From contig CATNCS010000002.1 of the NCBI GenBank assembly GCA_950097245.1, positions 1-64,000 of the forward strand: a stretch of DNA of 64,000 nucleotides, in the 5' to 3' direction. This document shows, in pieces, positions 45,655 to 55,563 of this stretch. Position numbers and translations under genes: made by a program. The DNA comes from an uncultured Oscillospiraceae bacterium. Its GTDB lineage: Bacteria > Bacillota > Clostridia > Oscillospirales > Oscillospiraceae. Numbering within the stretch: position 1 is the stretch's first letter; the number at the start of each line of letters is the position of its first letter. The notes under the pieces are model-generated. The model saw nothing but the letters and a program-made list of their open reading frames with translations. It did no database searches and was not told where the DNA came from.

Positions 45655-46695
45655 TTACCGCAGATCCAGATCCAGGTCCACATCTCCCTGGATGCCGTCC
45701 ACCCGGCCGGTATGGGTGTACTGCCAGATATCGAAGTGGTAGTAGAAATCGGGCCTGGTGTCGTACTCCGCCAGCCACAGATTATACTCGGTGAGCTCCC
45801 GCAGGTCGTAGCGGAGGTAGCCCAGGCTCTGGTTGAAGTACACCGCCGGCTGATAGCCCGCCTCCTTGATTCTGGCGCAGAAGGCGCCGGCACACTGGAC
45901 AAGGGTGCTGTTGCTCAGGCTGTCGGTGCGGGCGCTGCTGCCGGGGGTGATGGGCTCCCAGTCGAAGGCGATGGGACAGGTGATGTCGTACCCCTCTATG
46001 GCGCTGAGGACATAGTCCGCCTCCTCCTCCGCCTCCTGGGGGGTAATGGCCTGGGAGAAGAAGTAGACGCCCACATCCAGCCCCGCGTCCAGAGCCCCGT
46101 GGAGGTTGGCCTCAAAGGTCTGGTCCATGAACAGGCCGCCCTCGGTGTAGCCCCGGTAGCCCAGGCGGAGCATGGCAAAGTCGATGCCGTCGCCCGCCAC
46201 CGCCTGCCAGTCGATCTCCTTCTGATAGGTGGACACGTCCACCCCCGTTCTGGCCCGCCTGCCGTCCTTCTCATAGGTCACCCGGCCCTTGCCGTCTACC
46301 GAGAAACCGGCTTTATCGTAGGGGTTGAGGGGCATGCCCTCCAGGGGGGTGAGCTCCCGGTCGCCAAACCGGAAGGTGACCGGCTCCTCCTCAGAGAGGT
46401 CGGGGGGCTCCTCCGGCTTCTCCTCCGGGCGCAGAATGAGAAACAGCGTCACACTGGAAACGATCAGTGCCAGAAGGGAGACAAGCAGGGTCAGCTTTCC
46501 CATCCAGCCTCCCCCGCCGGAGGACCTGCGGGGCGGCGGGGCGGACTGATGCCGGGACCGGGGGGACGTGACCGGGGGCTGGACAGCGGGCTCCTCCTCT
46601 TCCGGAAGCATGTCAGGCGGATAGGGGTTCATAGGGCTTCTCCTCCCTGTTTCGACGATTTTTTCTATTGTATCATATCGGCAGGGAAAGCGCAA
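45655..46695 (-). CDS. Glycosyl hydrolase family 25 (lysozyme) with N-terminal TM
   Basis: GVDVSTYQKEIDWQAVAGDGIDFAMLRLGYRGYTEGGLFMD; FDWEPI. Confidence 0.9.
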   Translation of the reverse strand: MRFPCRYDTIEKIVETGRRSPMNPYPPDMLPEEEEPAVQPPVTSPRSRHQSAPPPRRSSGGGGWMGKLTLLVSLLALIVSSVTLFLILRPEEKPEEPPDLSEEEPVTFRFGDRELTPLEGMPLNPYDKAGFSVDGKGRVTYEKDGRRARTGVDVSTYQKEIDWQAVAGDGIDFAMLRLGYRGYTEGGLFMDQTFEANLHGALDAGLDVGVYFFSQAITPQEAEEEADYVLSAIEGYDITCPIAFDWEPITPGSSARTDSLSNSTLVQCAGAFCARIKEAGYQPAVYFNQSLGYLRYDLRELTEYNLWLAEYDTRPDFYYHFDIWQYTHTGRVDGIQGDVDLDLDLR

Positions 46696-46729
46696 GAATT
46701 AAGGGGCGGCCAGCAGGCCGCCCCGTGAA

Positions 46730-49120
46730 TTATCCGATTACCTGCCGGGCCACGTCCACGCTCCCCTTGGCGTCCCTGGCGTAGAAGTCGGCCCCGATTT
46801 TCTTTGCGTAGTCCGGGGTGAGCACCGCGCCCCCCACCACCACCCTGCAGGGGACCTGCTCCGCCCGCAGCAGGCGGATGGTCTCCTCCATGCTGCCCAG
46901 GGTGGTGGTCATCAGGGCGGACAGCCCCACCAGTGGGGCGTTGTGTTTCTTTGCCGCTTCCACCACGGAAACGGGGTCCACGTCCCGGCCCAGGTCGATG
47001 ACCGGATAGCCGTAGTTCTCCAGCAGCACCTTGACGATGTTCTTGCCGATGTCGTGGATGTCCCCCTTGACAGTGGCCAGCACGATGGGGGCTTTCGATA
47101 CGGTTTCCGCCCCCGGCTGGGCGGACAGCCCCTCCCGGATGACCTCAAAGGCGGCCTGGGCGGCCCCGGCGGCCTGGATCAGCTGGGGCAGAAAGACCTT
47201 CCCCGCCTCAAAGTCCGCTCCCACCCGGTCCAGGGCGGGGATGAGAATATCGTCCACCACGGACATGCTGTCCATGGTCTCCAGCAGCTTTTTTGTGGCG
47301 GCGGGGGCCTCCCCCTTCAAGCCGGCCACGACAATCTGTTCCAGGGTCCGCTCCCCGGCGGGGGCGGCGGAAGGAGCGGCGGTTCCCGCAGTGATGGAGG
47401 TGGACACCGTGGCATTGCCGTAGGCGGCGATGTACTCCCGGGCGTCGGTGTCGATGTTCATCAGCAGGTGGTAGCACCGCACCGCCGCCATCATGGCCTC
47501 CAGGTTGGGGTTGATAATGGGCAGGTCCAGCCCCCTGGTCATAGCCATGGTGAGGAAGTTCTGATTCACCAGGGGCCGGGCGGGCAGGCCGAAGGAGATG
47601 TTGGACACCCCCAGCACCGTTTTCAGCCCCAGCTCCTTCTTCACCCGCTCCAGCGCCTCCAGGGTCTGGGCGGCGGCCGCCTGCTCGGCGGAGACGGTGA
47701 GGGTGAGGCAGTCGATGTACACGTCCTCCCGGCGAATGCCGTAAGCCAGCGCCTTGTCCAGAATTCGACCGGCGATGTCCACCCGGGCCTGGGCGGATTT
47801 GGGGATGCCCTCTTTGTCCAGGGTGAGGCCCAGCACCGCCGCGCCGTACTTCTTCACCAGGGGCAGGATGGCGTCCAGAACCTCCTCGTCCCCGTTCACC
47901 GAGTTGACAATGGCCTTGCCGCAGTATACCCGGAGGGCCTTCTCCAGCACCTCGGGCCGGGTGGAGTCCAGCTGGAGGGGGGCGTCACTTACCCCCTGGA
48001 GAGCCTTCACCACCTTGACCATCATACCGGCCTCGTCGATCTCGGGCAGGCCCACGTTCACGTCCAGGATGTCCGCCCCGGCCTGGGTCTGCTCCAGGGC
48101 CTGGCCCAGCATGTAGTCGATGTCCTCCCGGAGGAGGGCCTCCTTCATCCGCTTCTTGCCCGTGGGGTTGATGCGCTCGCCGATGACCCGCACCCGGTCG
48201 ATGGGGACAACCTGCACCGGGCTGCACACGGCGGCGGGGACAGAGCGGGGAATCTCTTTGATGGTCCGCCCCTCCAGGGCGCGACACAGCTTGGCGATGT
48301 ACTCCGGGGTGGTGCCGCAGCAGCCGCCGTAGCACTTCACCCCCAGCTCGGTCAGCTCCGCCATGGCTTCGGCGAACTGGTCCGCCGTGATGTCGTACCC
48401 CGCCCCGCCGGGGTCGGGCAGGCCGGCGTTGGGCTTGACGGAGATGGGCAGGGTGGTCCACCTTGTCAGCTCCTCCACCAGGGCGGGCATCTCCCGGGGA
48501 CCCAGGGAGCAGTTAATGCCGATGGCGTCCGCCCCCATGCCCTCCAGGGTGAGGGCGGCGCAGGCCGGGGCGTGGCCCAGGAAGGTCCGTCCCCGCTCCT
48601 CGTAGGTGAGGGAGACAATCACCGGCAGGGTAGAGTTCTCCTTCACGGCCAGCAGGGCGGCGCGGCACTCCTGGAGGTCGGTCATGGTCTCAATCATCAC
48701 CAGGTCGGCCCCGGCGGAGACAGCGCATCGCACCTGCTGGGCGAAGATGTCCACCGCTTCCTCAAAGTCCAGGGCGCCGGTGGGCTCCAGCAGCTGTCCG
48801 ATGGGCCCCAGATCCAGGGCTACCAGGGCCCGGCCTGCCGCCGCCTCTTTGGCAATGGCGATGGAGGGGGGGATGACCTCCTCCACCGTTTTGCCGGTGC
48901 GGCGGAGCTTCTCCCGGTTGGCGCCGAAGGTGTTGGCGCAGAGAATCTGCGTCCCCGCCTCCACATAGGCCCGGTGGATATCCAGCAGCCAGTCCGGGTG
49001 TTCCAGGGCGGCCAGCTCGGGGTACTCCCCCAGCCTCAGGCCCCTGGCCTGGAGCATGGTGCCCATACCGCCGTCCAGGATAATGGGGCCCGGTGCTTTC
49101 AATAATTCACGAAATTCCAC
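46730..49120 (-). CDS. metH: Homocysteine S-methyltransferase / cobalamin-dependent methionine synthase (no activation domain)
   Basis: DGGMGTMLQARG, GGCCGTTPEYI, pterin-binding region, B12-binding GDIHDIGKNIV; GTG start. Confidence 0.9.
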   Translation of the reverse strand: MEFRELLKAPGPIILDGGMGTMLQARGLRLGEYPELAALEHPDWLLDIHRAYVEAGTQILCANTFGANREKLRRTGKTVEEVIPPSIAIAKEAAAGRALVALDLGPIGQLLEPTGALDFEEAVDIFAQQVRCAVSAGADLVMIETMTDLQECRAALLAVKENSTLPVIVSLTYEERGRTFLGHAPACAALTLEGMGADAIGINCSLGPREMPALVEELTRWTTLPISVKPNAGLPDPGGAGYDITADQFAEAMAELTELGVKCYGGCCGTTPEYIAKLCRALEGRTIKEIPRSVPAAVCSPVQVVPIDRVRVIGERINPTGKKRMKEALLREDIDYMLGQALEQTQAGADILDVNVGLPEIDEAGMMVKVVKALQGVSDAPLQLDSTRPEVLEKALRVYCGKAIVNSVNGDEEVLDAILPLVKKYGAAVLGLTLDKEGIPKSAQARVDIAGRILDKALAYGIRREDVYIDCLTLTVSAEQAAAAQTLEALERVKKELGLKTVLGVSNISFGLPARPLVNQNFLTMAMTRGLDLPIINPNLEAMMAAVRCYHLLMNIDTDAREYIAAYGNATVSTSITAGTAAPSAAPAGERTLEQIVVAGLKGEAPAATKKLLETMDSMSVVDDILIPALDRVGADFEAGKVFLPQLIQAAGAAQAAFEVIREGLSAQPGAETVSKAPIVLATVKGDIHDIGKNIVKVLLENYGYPVIDLGRDVDPVSVVEAAKKHNAPLVGLSALMTTTLGSMEETIRLLRAEQVPCRVVVGGAVLTPDYAKKIGADFYARDAKGSVDVARQVIG

Positions 49121-49784
49121 AGTGTCCGCCCGCCTTTCGGTATTGACAGCTCCCCTGGGCGGGACAGCCCAGGCAGCTTCTCTTTTTTTGTTCCATTTCC
49201 CCCTCGGCGATGCCCAGAATTGCGGTCACCGACTTCCGGGGAGTGAGGAGATGGCTGACCGTGGCGCACAGCCCCGCCCGGCGGGGGGCGTCCAGCAAAT
49301 CGAGGAGGGGCCCCTGGACCTCCAGGGGCAGGTCGCCGTAGCCCGGGCTGTACCGGAAGGGGAAGGAGCAGCCGGGGAAGTTCCCCTGGAGCTCGGTCTC
49401 AATCCGGTCGCACACCGCCTCAATGGCGGCGGAGGCGCAGCAGTCCAGCGTGAGGGCCTTGGACATGTCCAGCCGCTCGGTCCGGCGGATGAGTCCGTCC
49501 GCCTCCGCCCCCAGGGTGGCGCAGAAGAGGGCCGCCCGGCCGCAGCCGGACAGGTGGGCCTTCAGGTCCTCCCCCGGCAGGAGCAGACCGCTCTCCAGCC
49601 GGACGCCCCCCGCCTCAAGGGTGAGGCTGACTGTCCGCCAGCTCCACCGGGGGCGGATGACCGCCAGCAGCTCCCGGGCGCAGGCCTCCACCTGGGCGAT
49701 CAGGGCTCCGTCCGCCCTCTCAGGGGGACAGCCCATGTACCGCAGGACCTCGGCCGTATTTATTTGGGTAACGGTGACAGGCAT
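49107..49784 (-). CDS. Vitamin B12-dependent methionine synthase activation-domain protein
   Basis: TVTQINTAEVLRYMG...YSPGYGDLPLEVQ; overlaps metH start. Confidence 0.85.
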   Translation of the reverse strand: MPVTVTQINTAEVLRYMGCPPERADGALIAQVEACARELLAVIRPRWSWRTVSLTLEAGGVRLESGLLLPGEDLKAHLSGCGRAALFCATLGAEADGLIRRTERLDMSKALTLDCCASAAIEAVCDRIETELQGNFPGCSFPFRYSPGYGDLPLEVQGPLLDLLDAPRRAGLCATVSHLLTPRKSVTAILGIAEGEMEQKKRSCLGCPAQGSCQYRKAGGHCGIS

Positions 49785-50062
49785 AGGCGCCTCCCTGACT
49801 GTCCCCTTTTGAAAAGGGGGCGCGAAAGACCGCATTCCAATCGCGGCTCTGTAAACTGCATTGTAACAGATTCCGGATGGGCGGTCAAGCCGCCTCACAC
49901 CCTATGTGAGAGAAGCTTGAACGGGAGGGGAGCAGCCTCCATTTCGTACTTGCTAAAATTATGCAGATTTGATAAAATAGATTTTACACGGCCATGCTGT
50001 GCAAGCGGGCTGTTTCCCTGCGCAGGGGCGGGGGATCGTTGTTGATATGCAGGAGGTCCAAC

Positions 50063-50350
50063 GTGAACGAGAACGAGAAAAAACCGGGCTGGAAGATGAT
50101 AATGGGCGGTATTGCCCTGATTATTGTGCTGTTTATAGGGATCAAGCTCGTCTTCTGGGGACTGGAGCAGGTGATTCCCAAGCAGGGGGACGTGCAGAGC
50201 GTCCAGAGCAGTCAGAGTGCGTCTGCTGACCGGAGCAGCGGGGCGGAGGGCCCCAGCTTCTGCGTCCACTGCGGCAAGGAGCTGCCTGAGTCCTTTGAAT
50301 GGGGGCAGTTCTGCCCCTGGTGCGGCGGGAAGATGGAAGGAGAAGGCTGA
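50063..50350 (+). CDS. TM protein with C-terminal zinc ribbon
   Basis: GTG start with AGGAGG at 50051; FCVHCGKELPESFEWGQFCPWCGGK. Confidence 0.65.
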   Translation: MNENEKKPGWKMIMGGIALIIVLFIGIKLVFWGLEQVIPKQGDVQSVQSSQSASADRSSGAEGPSFCVHCGKELPESFEWGQFCPWCGGKMEGEG

Positions 50351-50353
50351 GCG

Positions 50354-50659
50354 ATGGAAAAATTGAAGTGTCTGCGCTGCGGCGTGGAGATGGAATTTGT
50401 CACGCGGGAAAAGATACAGCTGGGTCAGACGGGCTGGCTGCTGGGCGACCTGCCCAACCTGGTGGCCGGAGCGCTGGAAACGGCCATCTTCACCTGCCCC
50501 AAGTGCGGAAAGCTGGAGTTTTTCCGGGGGGACTTCTACGACGACGAGGGGGAGGAGCCGGGGAGCATCGCCCAAATCCGGTGCCCCGGCTGCGGGACGC
50601 TGTACGAGATGGACTACCCCAAGTGTCCCCGGTGCGGAGCCAAAAACGAAAACTGGTAA
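50354..50659 (+). CDS. Zinc-ribbon protein
   Basis: 101 aa with CLRCG, CPKCG, CPGCG, CPRCG motifs. Confidence 0.7.
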   Translation: MEKLKCLRCGVEMEFVTREKIQLGQTGWLLGDLPNLVAGALETAIFTCPKCGKLEFFRGDFYDDEGEEPGSIAQIRCPGCGTLYEMDYPKCPRCGAKNENW

Positions 50660-50674
50660 GAGAGGAAGCGGACT

Positions 50675-51544
50675 ATGGGCTTTTTTGACAAGCTGAAAAA
50701 AATCAACATCTTCTCCGGCTTCGGCTCGGAGCTCACCGACGACTTTTACGATGAGCTGGAGGAGTCGCTGATCCTGGCGGACACCGGCATGGATGTCACC
50801 CTGGAGCTGGTGGAGGAGCTGCGCCGCCGGGTGCGGGCCGAGGGCGTGAAGACCATGGAGGGGGCACGGGAGGTGATGGTCCGGGTCATCGCCGATGCCC
50901 TCAGTGCCGGGGACCTGTCTCTGGACCTGTCCACCCGCCCGTCGGTGGTGCTGTTCATCGGGGTGAACGGGGTGGGCAAGACCACCACCATCGGCAAGAT
51001 CGGCCACCAGCTGAAGGGGGAGCGGAAAAAGGTCCTCTTCTGCGCCGCCGATACCTTCCGTGCTGCCGCCGCCGACCAGCTCACCATCTGGGCCGACCGG
51101 GCGGGGGTGGACATCATCAAGCAGCAGGAGGGGGCCGACCCCGCCGCCGTGGTCTTCGACGCCATGACCGCCGCCAGAGCCCGGAACGCCGACGTGGTGC
51201 TGGTGGACACCGCCGGCCGCCTCCACAACAAGCAGAATCTGATGAACGAGCTGAACAAAATTTCCCGGGTAATTGACCGGGAGCTGCCCGGCTGCGCCCG
51301 GGAGACCCTCCTGGTGCTGGACGCCACCACCGGTCAGAACGGCCTGATCCAGGCCAAGCAGTTCAAGGAGGCGGCGGGCATCACCGGCATCGTCCTCACC
51401 AAGCTGGACGGCACCGCCAAGGGGGGCATCGCCATCGCCATCGCCAAGGAGCTGGGGGTGCCCGTCAAATACGCCGGCGTGGGGGAGGGCATCGACGATT
51501 TGAAGCCCTTCGACGCCCAGGAGTTTGCCCAGGCGCTGATTTGA
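50675..51544 (+). CDS. ftsY: Signal recognition particle receptor FtsY
   Basis: [60 protein letters not shown]. Confidence 0.96.
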   Translation: MGFFDKLKKINIFSGFGSELTDDFYDELEESLILADTGMDVTLELVEELRRRVRAEGVKTMEGAREVMVRVIADALSAGDLSLDLSTRPSVVLFIGVNGVGKTTTIGKIGHQLKGERKKVLFCAADTFRAAAADQLTIWADRAGVDIIKQQEGADPAAVVFDAMTAARARNADVVLVDTAGRLHNKQNLMNELNKISRVIDRELPGCARETLLVLDATTGQNGLIQAKQFKEAAGITGIVLTKLDGTAKGGIAIAIAKELGVPVKYAGVGEGIDDLKPFDAQEFAQALI

Positions 51545-51557
51545 AGGCTGCGGCCTT

Positions 51558-51607
51558 TGTAGGGGCGGACATTGTCCGCCCGCGGGCGCGCACTGCGCGC
51601 CCTTACA
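51558..51607. repeat. GTAGGGGCGG-family inverted repeat
   Basis: TGTAGGGGCGGACattGTCCGCCCGCGGGCGCGCACTGCGCGCCCTTACA. Confidence 0.75.
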
Positions 51608-51683
51608 GAAATGCCCCGCAAAAATTTAATAGAATATCCATAGACAGAAAGAGAAAATATGGTAGAATAAGGGGGAAGATTGT

Positions 51684-52334
51684 ATGAAGCTGGTGCTGGC
51701 CAGTCAGAATAAGAAGAAGCTGGCAGAGATGAACGACATCCTGTCCCATCTGGGGGTGGAGGTCTGCTCCGAGGCGGAGGCCGGGGTGGACCTGGAGGTG
51801 GAGGAGACGGGGACCACCTTCGAGGAGAACTCCCTGCTCAAGGCCAGGGCCGTTATGGAGGCCAGCCACCTGCCCGCCATCGCCGACGACTCCGGCCTGT
51901 GCGTGGACTGCCTCAACGGCGCGCCGGGGGTGTACTCCGCCCGGTACGGCGGCGAGGGGCTGAGCGACGAGGCCCGCTACCGCCTGCTGCTGGAGAATAT
52001 GCGGGGCCAGATGACCCGGACGGCCAGGTTCGTCAGCGTCATCACCTGCTGCTTCCCCAACGGCGATGTACTCACCGCCCGGGGGGAGTGCCCCGGCACC
52101 ATCGCCTACGCCCCCATGGGGGAGGGCGGCTTCGGCTACGATCCGGTGTTCTTCGTCCCGGAGCTGAAAAGGACCTTCGCCCAGCTGTCCGCCGAGGAGA
52201 AAAACGCCATCTCCCACCGGGGGACCGCTTTAAAGCTGTTCAGGGAACAGCTGGAGCGGTATTTATCGGGTAATGAGAGCTACCCGGTGAAGAGTGTCGG
52301 CGTAACAGGAATTATTCATGGAGAGGATCAATAA
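51684..52334 (+). CDS. rdgB: RdgB/HAM1 family non-canonical purine NTP pyrophosphatase
   Basis: [50 protein letters not shown]. Confidence 0.94.
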   Translation: MKLVLASQNKKKLAEMNDILSHLGVEVCSEAEAGVDLEVEETGTTFEENSLLKARAVMEASHLPAIADDSGLCVDCLNGAPGVYSARYGGEGLSDEARYRLLLENMRGQMTRTARFVSVITCCFPNGDVLTARGECPGTIAYAPMGEGGFGYDPVFFVPELKRTFAQLSAEEKNAISHRGTALKLFREQLERYLSGNESYPVKSVGVTGIIHGEDQ

Positions 52335-52655
52335 ATGGATTTAACAAGCAAACAGCGTGCCCAGCTGCGGGGCCTGGCCAACAGCATCGACACCATCCTG
52401 ATCGTGGGCAAGGACGGCATCGGGGACAACCTGGTCAAGCAGGCCAACGACGCCCTGGAGGCCCGGGAGCTCATCAAGGGCAAAGTGCTGGAGAACTCCC
52501 TCCTCTCCCCCCGGGAGGCGGCGGAGGAGCTGGCCCCTCTGACCAGAAGCGAAATTGTCCAGGTGATCGGAACAAAATTCGTGTTGTATCGTCCAAGCCA
52601 TAAGAAGGACAAAAAGGATAAAATTGTCCTGGTACAGGACAAAAAGCGGAAGTAG
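52335..52655 (+). CDS. yhbY: YhbY family RNA-binding protein
   Basis: LTSKQRAQLRGLANSIDTILIVGKDGIGDNLVKQANDALEARELIK. Confidence 0.92.
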   Translation: MDLTSKQRAQLRGLANSIDTILIVGKDGIGDNLVKQANDALEARELIKGKVLENSLLSPREAAEELAPLTRSEIVQVIGTKFVLYRPSHKKDKKDKIVLVQDKKRK

Positions 52656-52723
52656 GGGGCGGCGCCCTCGCCGCCCCGTTGTAAACCGAAAAGCCGGGCC
52701 GCCGAGGGCGGCGGCCCCTACAG
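52652..52723. repeat. GTAGGGGCGG-family inverted repeats
   Basis: GTAGGGGGCGGCGCCCTCGCCGCCCC...GGGCCGCCGAGGGCGGCGGCCCCTACA. Confidence 0.75.
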
Positions 52724-52754
52724 AAATTTTCATTCTGAATAGGCGGTGTTCACG

Positions 52755-53966
52755 TTGAAAATCGGCATTTTTGGCGGGACCTTCAATCCGCCCCACCTGG
52801 GGCACCTGGCGGCGGCCCGGACGGCGGTTGACGCGCTGGGGCTGGATAAGCTGCTGATTATCCCGGCGGCCCTGCCGCCCCACAAGGAGCTGCCGGAGGG
52901 GACCCCGGCCCCGGAGCACCGGCTGGCTATGGCGGAAAAGACGGCGGACGCCCTGCTGCTGCCCGAGGTGGTGGAGGTGTCCTCCATCGAGCTGGACCGG
53001 GCGGGGAAGAGCTACACGTCCGACACCCTGGCCCGGCTGAAGGAGGAGTACCCCGGGGCGGAGCTGTGGCTGCTCATGGGGACGGACATGTTCCTCACAC
53101 TCCACCTGTGGCACGAGCCGGAGCGTATTCTGGAGCTGGCAGGTATCTGCGCCTTCGGCCGCACCGAGCAGGACGGCGAGGAGGTCTTCGCCCCCCAGCG
53201 GGAGCACCTGCAAAGGACCTTCCCCGGCGCGAAGATTACCACCATCACCCTGCCCGGGCTGGTGGACGTGTCCTCCACCCAGCTGCGGGAGCTGCTGGCC
53301 AAGGGGGAGGGCGGGGAGTACCTCCATCCTGCGGTCTACGGCTATATCCTGATGAACGGCCTCTACGGCACCCGCGCCGATTTGAAGCACCTGGACATCC
53401 CGGAGCTGCGGGCCTGCTCCAGCTCTATGGTGATGCAGAAGCGGGTGCGCCACATCCGGGGCACCGAGGAGGAGGCGGTCCGCCTGGCCCGCCGCTGGGG
53501 GGCCGACGAGAACTACGCCCGCCGGGCGGGCATCCTCCACGACTGCACCAAGTACCTCACCGGGCCGGAGCACATCGCCATCTGCGAGCGGTACGGCGTC
53601 CCCCTGGACGACCTGGAGCGCACCGCCCCCAAGCTGCTCCACTCCAAGACGGGGGCCTGTATGGCGCGGCATATTTTTGGAGAACCTGATGAGGTGTTCA
53701 ACGCCATCTTCTGGCACACCACCGCCAAGGCGGATATGACCACCCTGGAAAAAATTCTCTATGTAGCCGACTACATGGAGCCCAACCGGGACTTCGACGG
53801 GGTGGAGCGGCTGCGGGAGCTGGCCTACCGGGACCTGGATGCCGCCCTTCTCCTGGGGGTGGAGACCACCATCCAGGAGATGAGGGACCGGCAGCTGCCC
53901 GTCCATACCAATACACTCCAGGCGCAGGCCTGGCTGAGAGACCACGGGGTTACAACTGAAGGGTGA
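52755..53966 (+). CDS. nadD: NadD-YqeK fusion: nicotinate-nucleotide adenylyltransferase + HD-domain hydrolase
   Basis: N-terminal KIGIFGGTFNPPHLGHLAAA and SSTQLREL; C-terminal HD region RRAGILHDCTKYLTGPEH...LYVADYMEPNRDF in one frame. Confidence 0.9.
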   Translation: MKIGIFGGTFNPPHLGHLAAARTAVDALGLDKLLIIPAALPPHKELPEGTPAPEHRLAMAEKTADALLLPEVVEVSSIELDRAGKSYTSDTLARLKEEYPGAELWLLMGTDMFLTLHLWHEPERILELAGICAFGRTEQDGEEVFAPQREHLQRTFPGAKITTITLPGLVDVSSTQLRELLAKGEGGEYLHPAVYGYILMNGLYGTRADLKHLDIPELRACSSSMVMQKRVRHIRGTEEEAVRLARRWGADENYARRAGILHDCTKYLTGPEHIAICERYGVPLDDLERTAPKLLHSKTGACMARHIFGEPDEVFNAIFWHTTAKADMTTLEKILYVADYMEPNRDFDGVERLRELAYRDLDAALLLGVETTIQEMRDRQLPVHTNTLQAQAWLRDHGVTTEG

Positions 53967-53970
53967 GACT

Positions 53971-55500
53971 ATGAGCGAATTTCACAATCAACACGGCAAG
54001 CGAGAGGCCCCGGGGGGCGAATTTCCTTTGGCAGTCTGGTGGAGGCAGCACCGGGCCTGGGTGGCCGGCCTGGACCGGGGGGCAAAGCTGCGCTACCGCC
54101 TGTTTCAGGTGCTGGTGGTGGTGGCAATTGTCATTATTGCCCTGTACCTCTTCCTCCGGTCCTGGATGAAGCTGCCCGAGGTGCCCAATCTGCCGGGGAC
54201 CAGCCTGAACGGTCCGGGGAGCACCTCTCAGCTCCAGCCGGGACAGACGGGAGACGTATCCTTTGAGGGGGCCGACCTGCCCAACGTGGTCAAGAGCGGC
54301 CGGAAGGAGGGGTACTACACCTTCCTGCTGTGCGGCAAGGACGTGGTCAGCGGCTCCACTGACACCATGATCCTCGTCACCTACGACACCAAGGGAAAGC
54401 GGATCAACGCCGTCAGCCTGCTCCGGGATACCATGATTAACACCAGCGCCAAGCGGGGGGCCCAGAAGCGGCTGAATACGGCCTTTAACCGGAATATGGG
54501 AGATAAAAAGCTGTCGGAGAAGGAGCGCATCAACAACGGCATGACCGGCCTGAAAAAAGAGGTGAGCAAGATCACCGGCGTCTACCCTGACTTCTACGTC
54601 ATGGTGGAGTGGGAGGCCATCGGCCGGCTGGTGGATGCCGTAGGCGGTGTCTACTTTGACGTCCCCCCCGGCATGAACTACGACGACCCCTATCAGGACC
54701 TGCATATCCACCAGGAGCCGGGCTACCGCCTGCTGGACGGCCGGGACGCCATGGAGGTGGTCCGATTCCGGAAGAGCAACAAAAATGACCCCGATTACGT
54801 CAGCCTGGGAGATGTGGGCCGCACCCAGATCCAGCGGGACTTCCTCACCGCCGTGCTGAAGAAGTGCCTTACCCCGGAGATTCTCCTCAAGCTGCCCACC
54901 CTGGTGGACATCTTCATGGACAACGTGGACACCGACCTCACCGTGGGCAACATCCTGGCCTTCGCCCAGCTGGCGGTGGGGATGGATGTGGAGGGCGGCG
55001 TGGTGCTCTCTCCCATGCCCTGCTACGGGGTGATGTACGACAAGGCGTCTCTGGTGTGTGTCCAGGAGAAGGAGCTGCTGGCAATTATCAACGACGGCAT
55101 CAACCCCTACCTGGACGAGGTCCAGGCCAGCGACCTGCAGCTGATGTACAAGAAGAGCGGGGGCGGCTTTGGGGTGACCAACGGCACCCTGGCCGACCCT
55201 GCGGTGGCCAATGTCCCCGCCCCCAAGCCGGCGGAGCCCGACGAGCCCGATGAGCCGCCGGTTACCGACCCGGAGAATCCCGGAACGACCACCGATCCCG
55301 GCACGGCGGCTGACCCCGGAGGCGCCACCGATCCCGGTGCGGCGACGGACCCGGGCACCGATCCGGGCACAACCACCGACCCGGGCACGACGGCCGATCC
55401 GGGGAATATCGGGAATATTGACCCCAGCGTCGTCTTCCCCGATCCCTCCCCGGACATTCAGGGCGGGGAAATTGAGGATACAACTCAGGCGGCGGCGTAA
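53971..55500 (+). CDS. LCP (LytR-CpsA-Psr) family protein with Pro/Thr/Asp-rich C-terminus
   Basis: STDTMILVTYDTKGKRINAVSLLRDTMI; DGRDAMEVVRFRKS. Confidence 0.9.
   Translation: MSEFHNQHGKREAPGGEFPLAVWWRQHRAWVAGLDRGAKLRYRLFQVLVVVAIVIIALYLFLRSWMKLPEVPNLPGTSLNGPGSTSQLQPGQTGDVSFEGADLPNVVKSGRKEGYYTFLLCGKDVVSGSTDTMILVTYDTKGKRINAVSLLRDTMINTSAKRGAQKRLNTAFNRNMGDKKLSEKERINNGMTGLKKEVSKITGVYPDFYVMVEWEAIGRLVDAVGGVYFDVPPGMNYDDPYQDLHIHQEPGYRLLDGRDAMEVVRFRKSNKNDPDYVSLGDVGRTQIQRDFLTAVLKKCLTPEILLKLPTLVDIFMDNVDTDLTVGNILAFAQLAVGMDVEGGVVLSPMPCYGVMYDKASLVCVQEKELLAIINDGINPYLDEVQASDLQLMYKKSGGGFGVTNGTLADPAVANVPAPKPAEPDEPDEPPVTDPENPGTTTDPGTAADPGGATDPGAATDPGTDPGTTTDPGTTADPGNIGNIDPSVVFPDPSPDIQGGEIEDTTQAAA
55265..55415 (+). 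repeat. Intragenic low-complexity repeat (DPG-T/A-T/A type)
   Basis: Encodes TDPGTAADPGGATDPGAATDPGTDPGTTTDPGTTADPG. Confidence 0.75.
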
Positions 55501-55563
55501 ATTTGAGCCTGCAGTCTCCCGCCCCCGGGGCGGGGACCGAAAATAAATGAGAGGAGCACTGGA

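Noticed and set aside
46943-49105. 720-aa plus-strand ORF
   Set aside because: Antisense to metH; shadow ORF.
55265-55415. CRISPR-like repeat
   Set aside because: Repeats are codon-phased within the LCP gene with no unique spacers.
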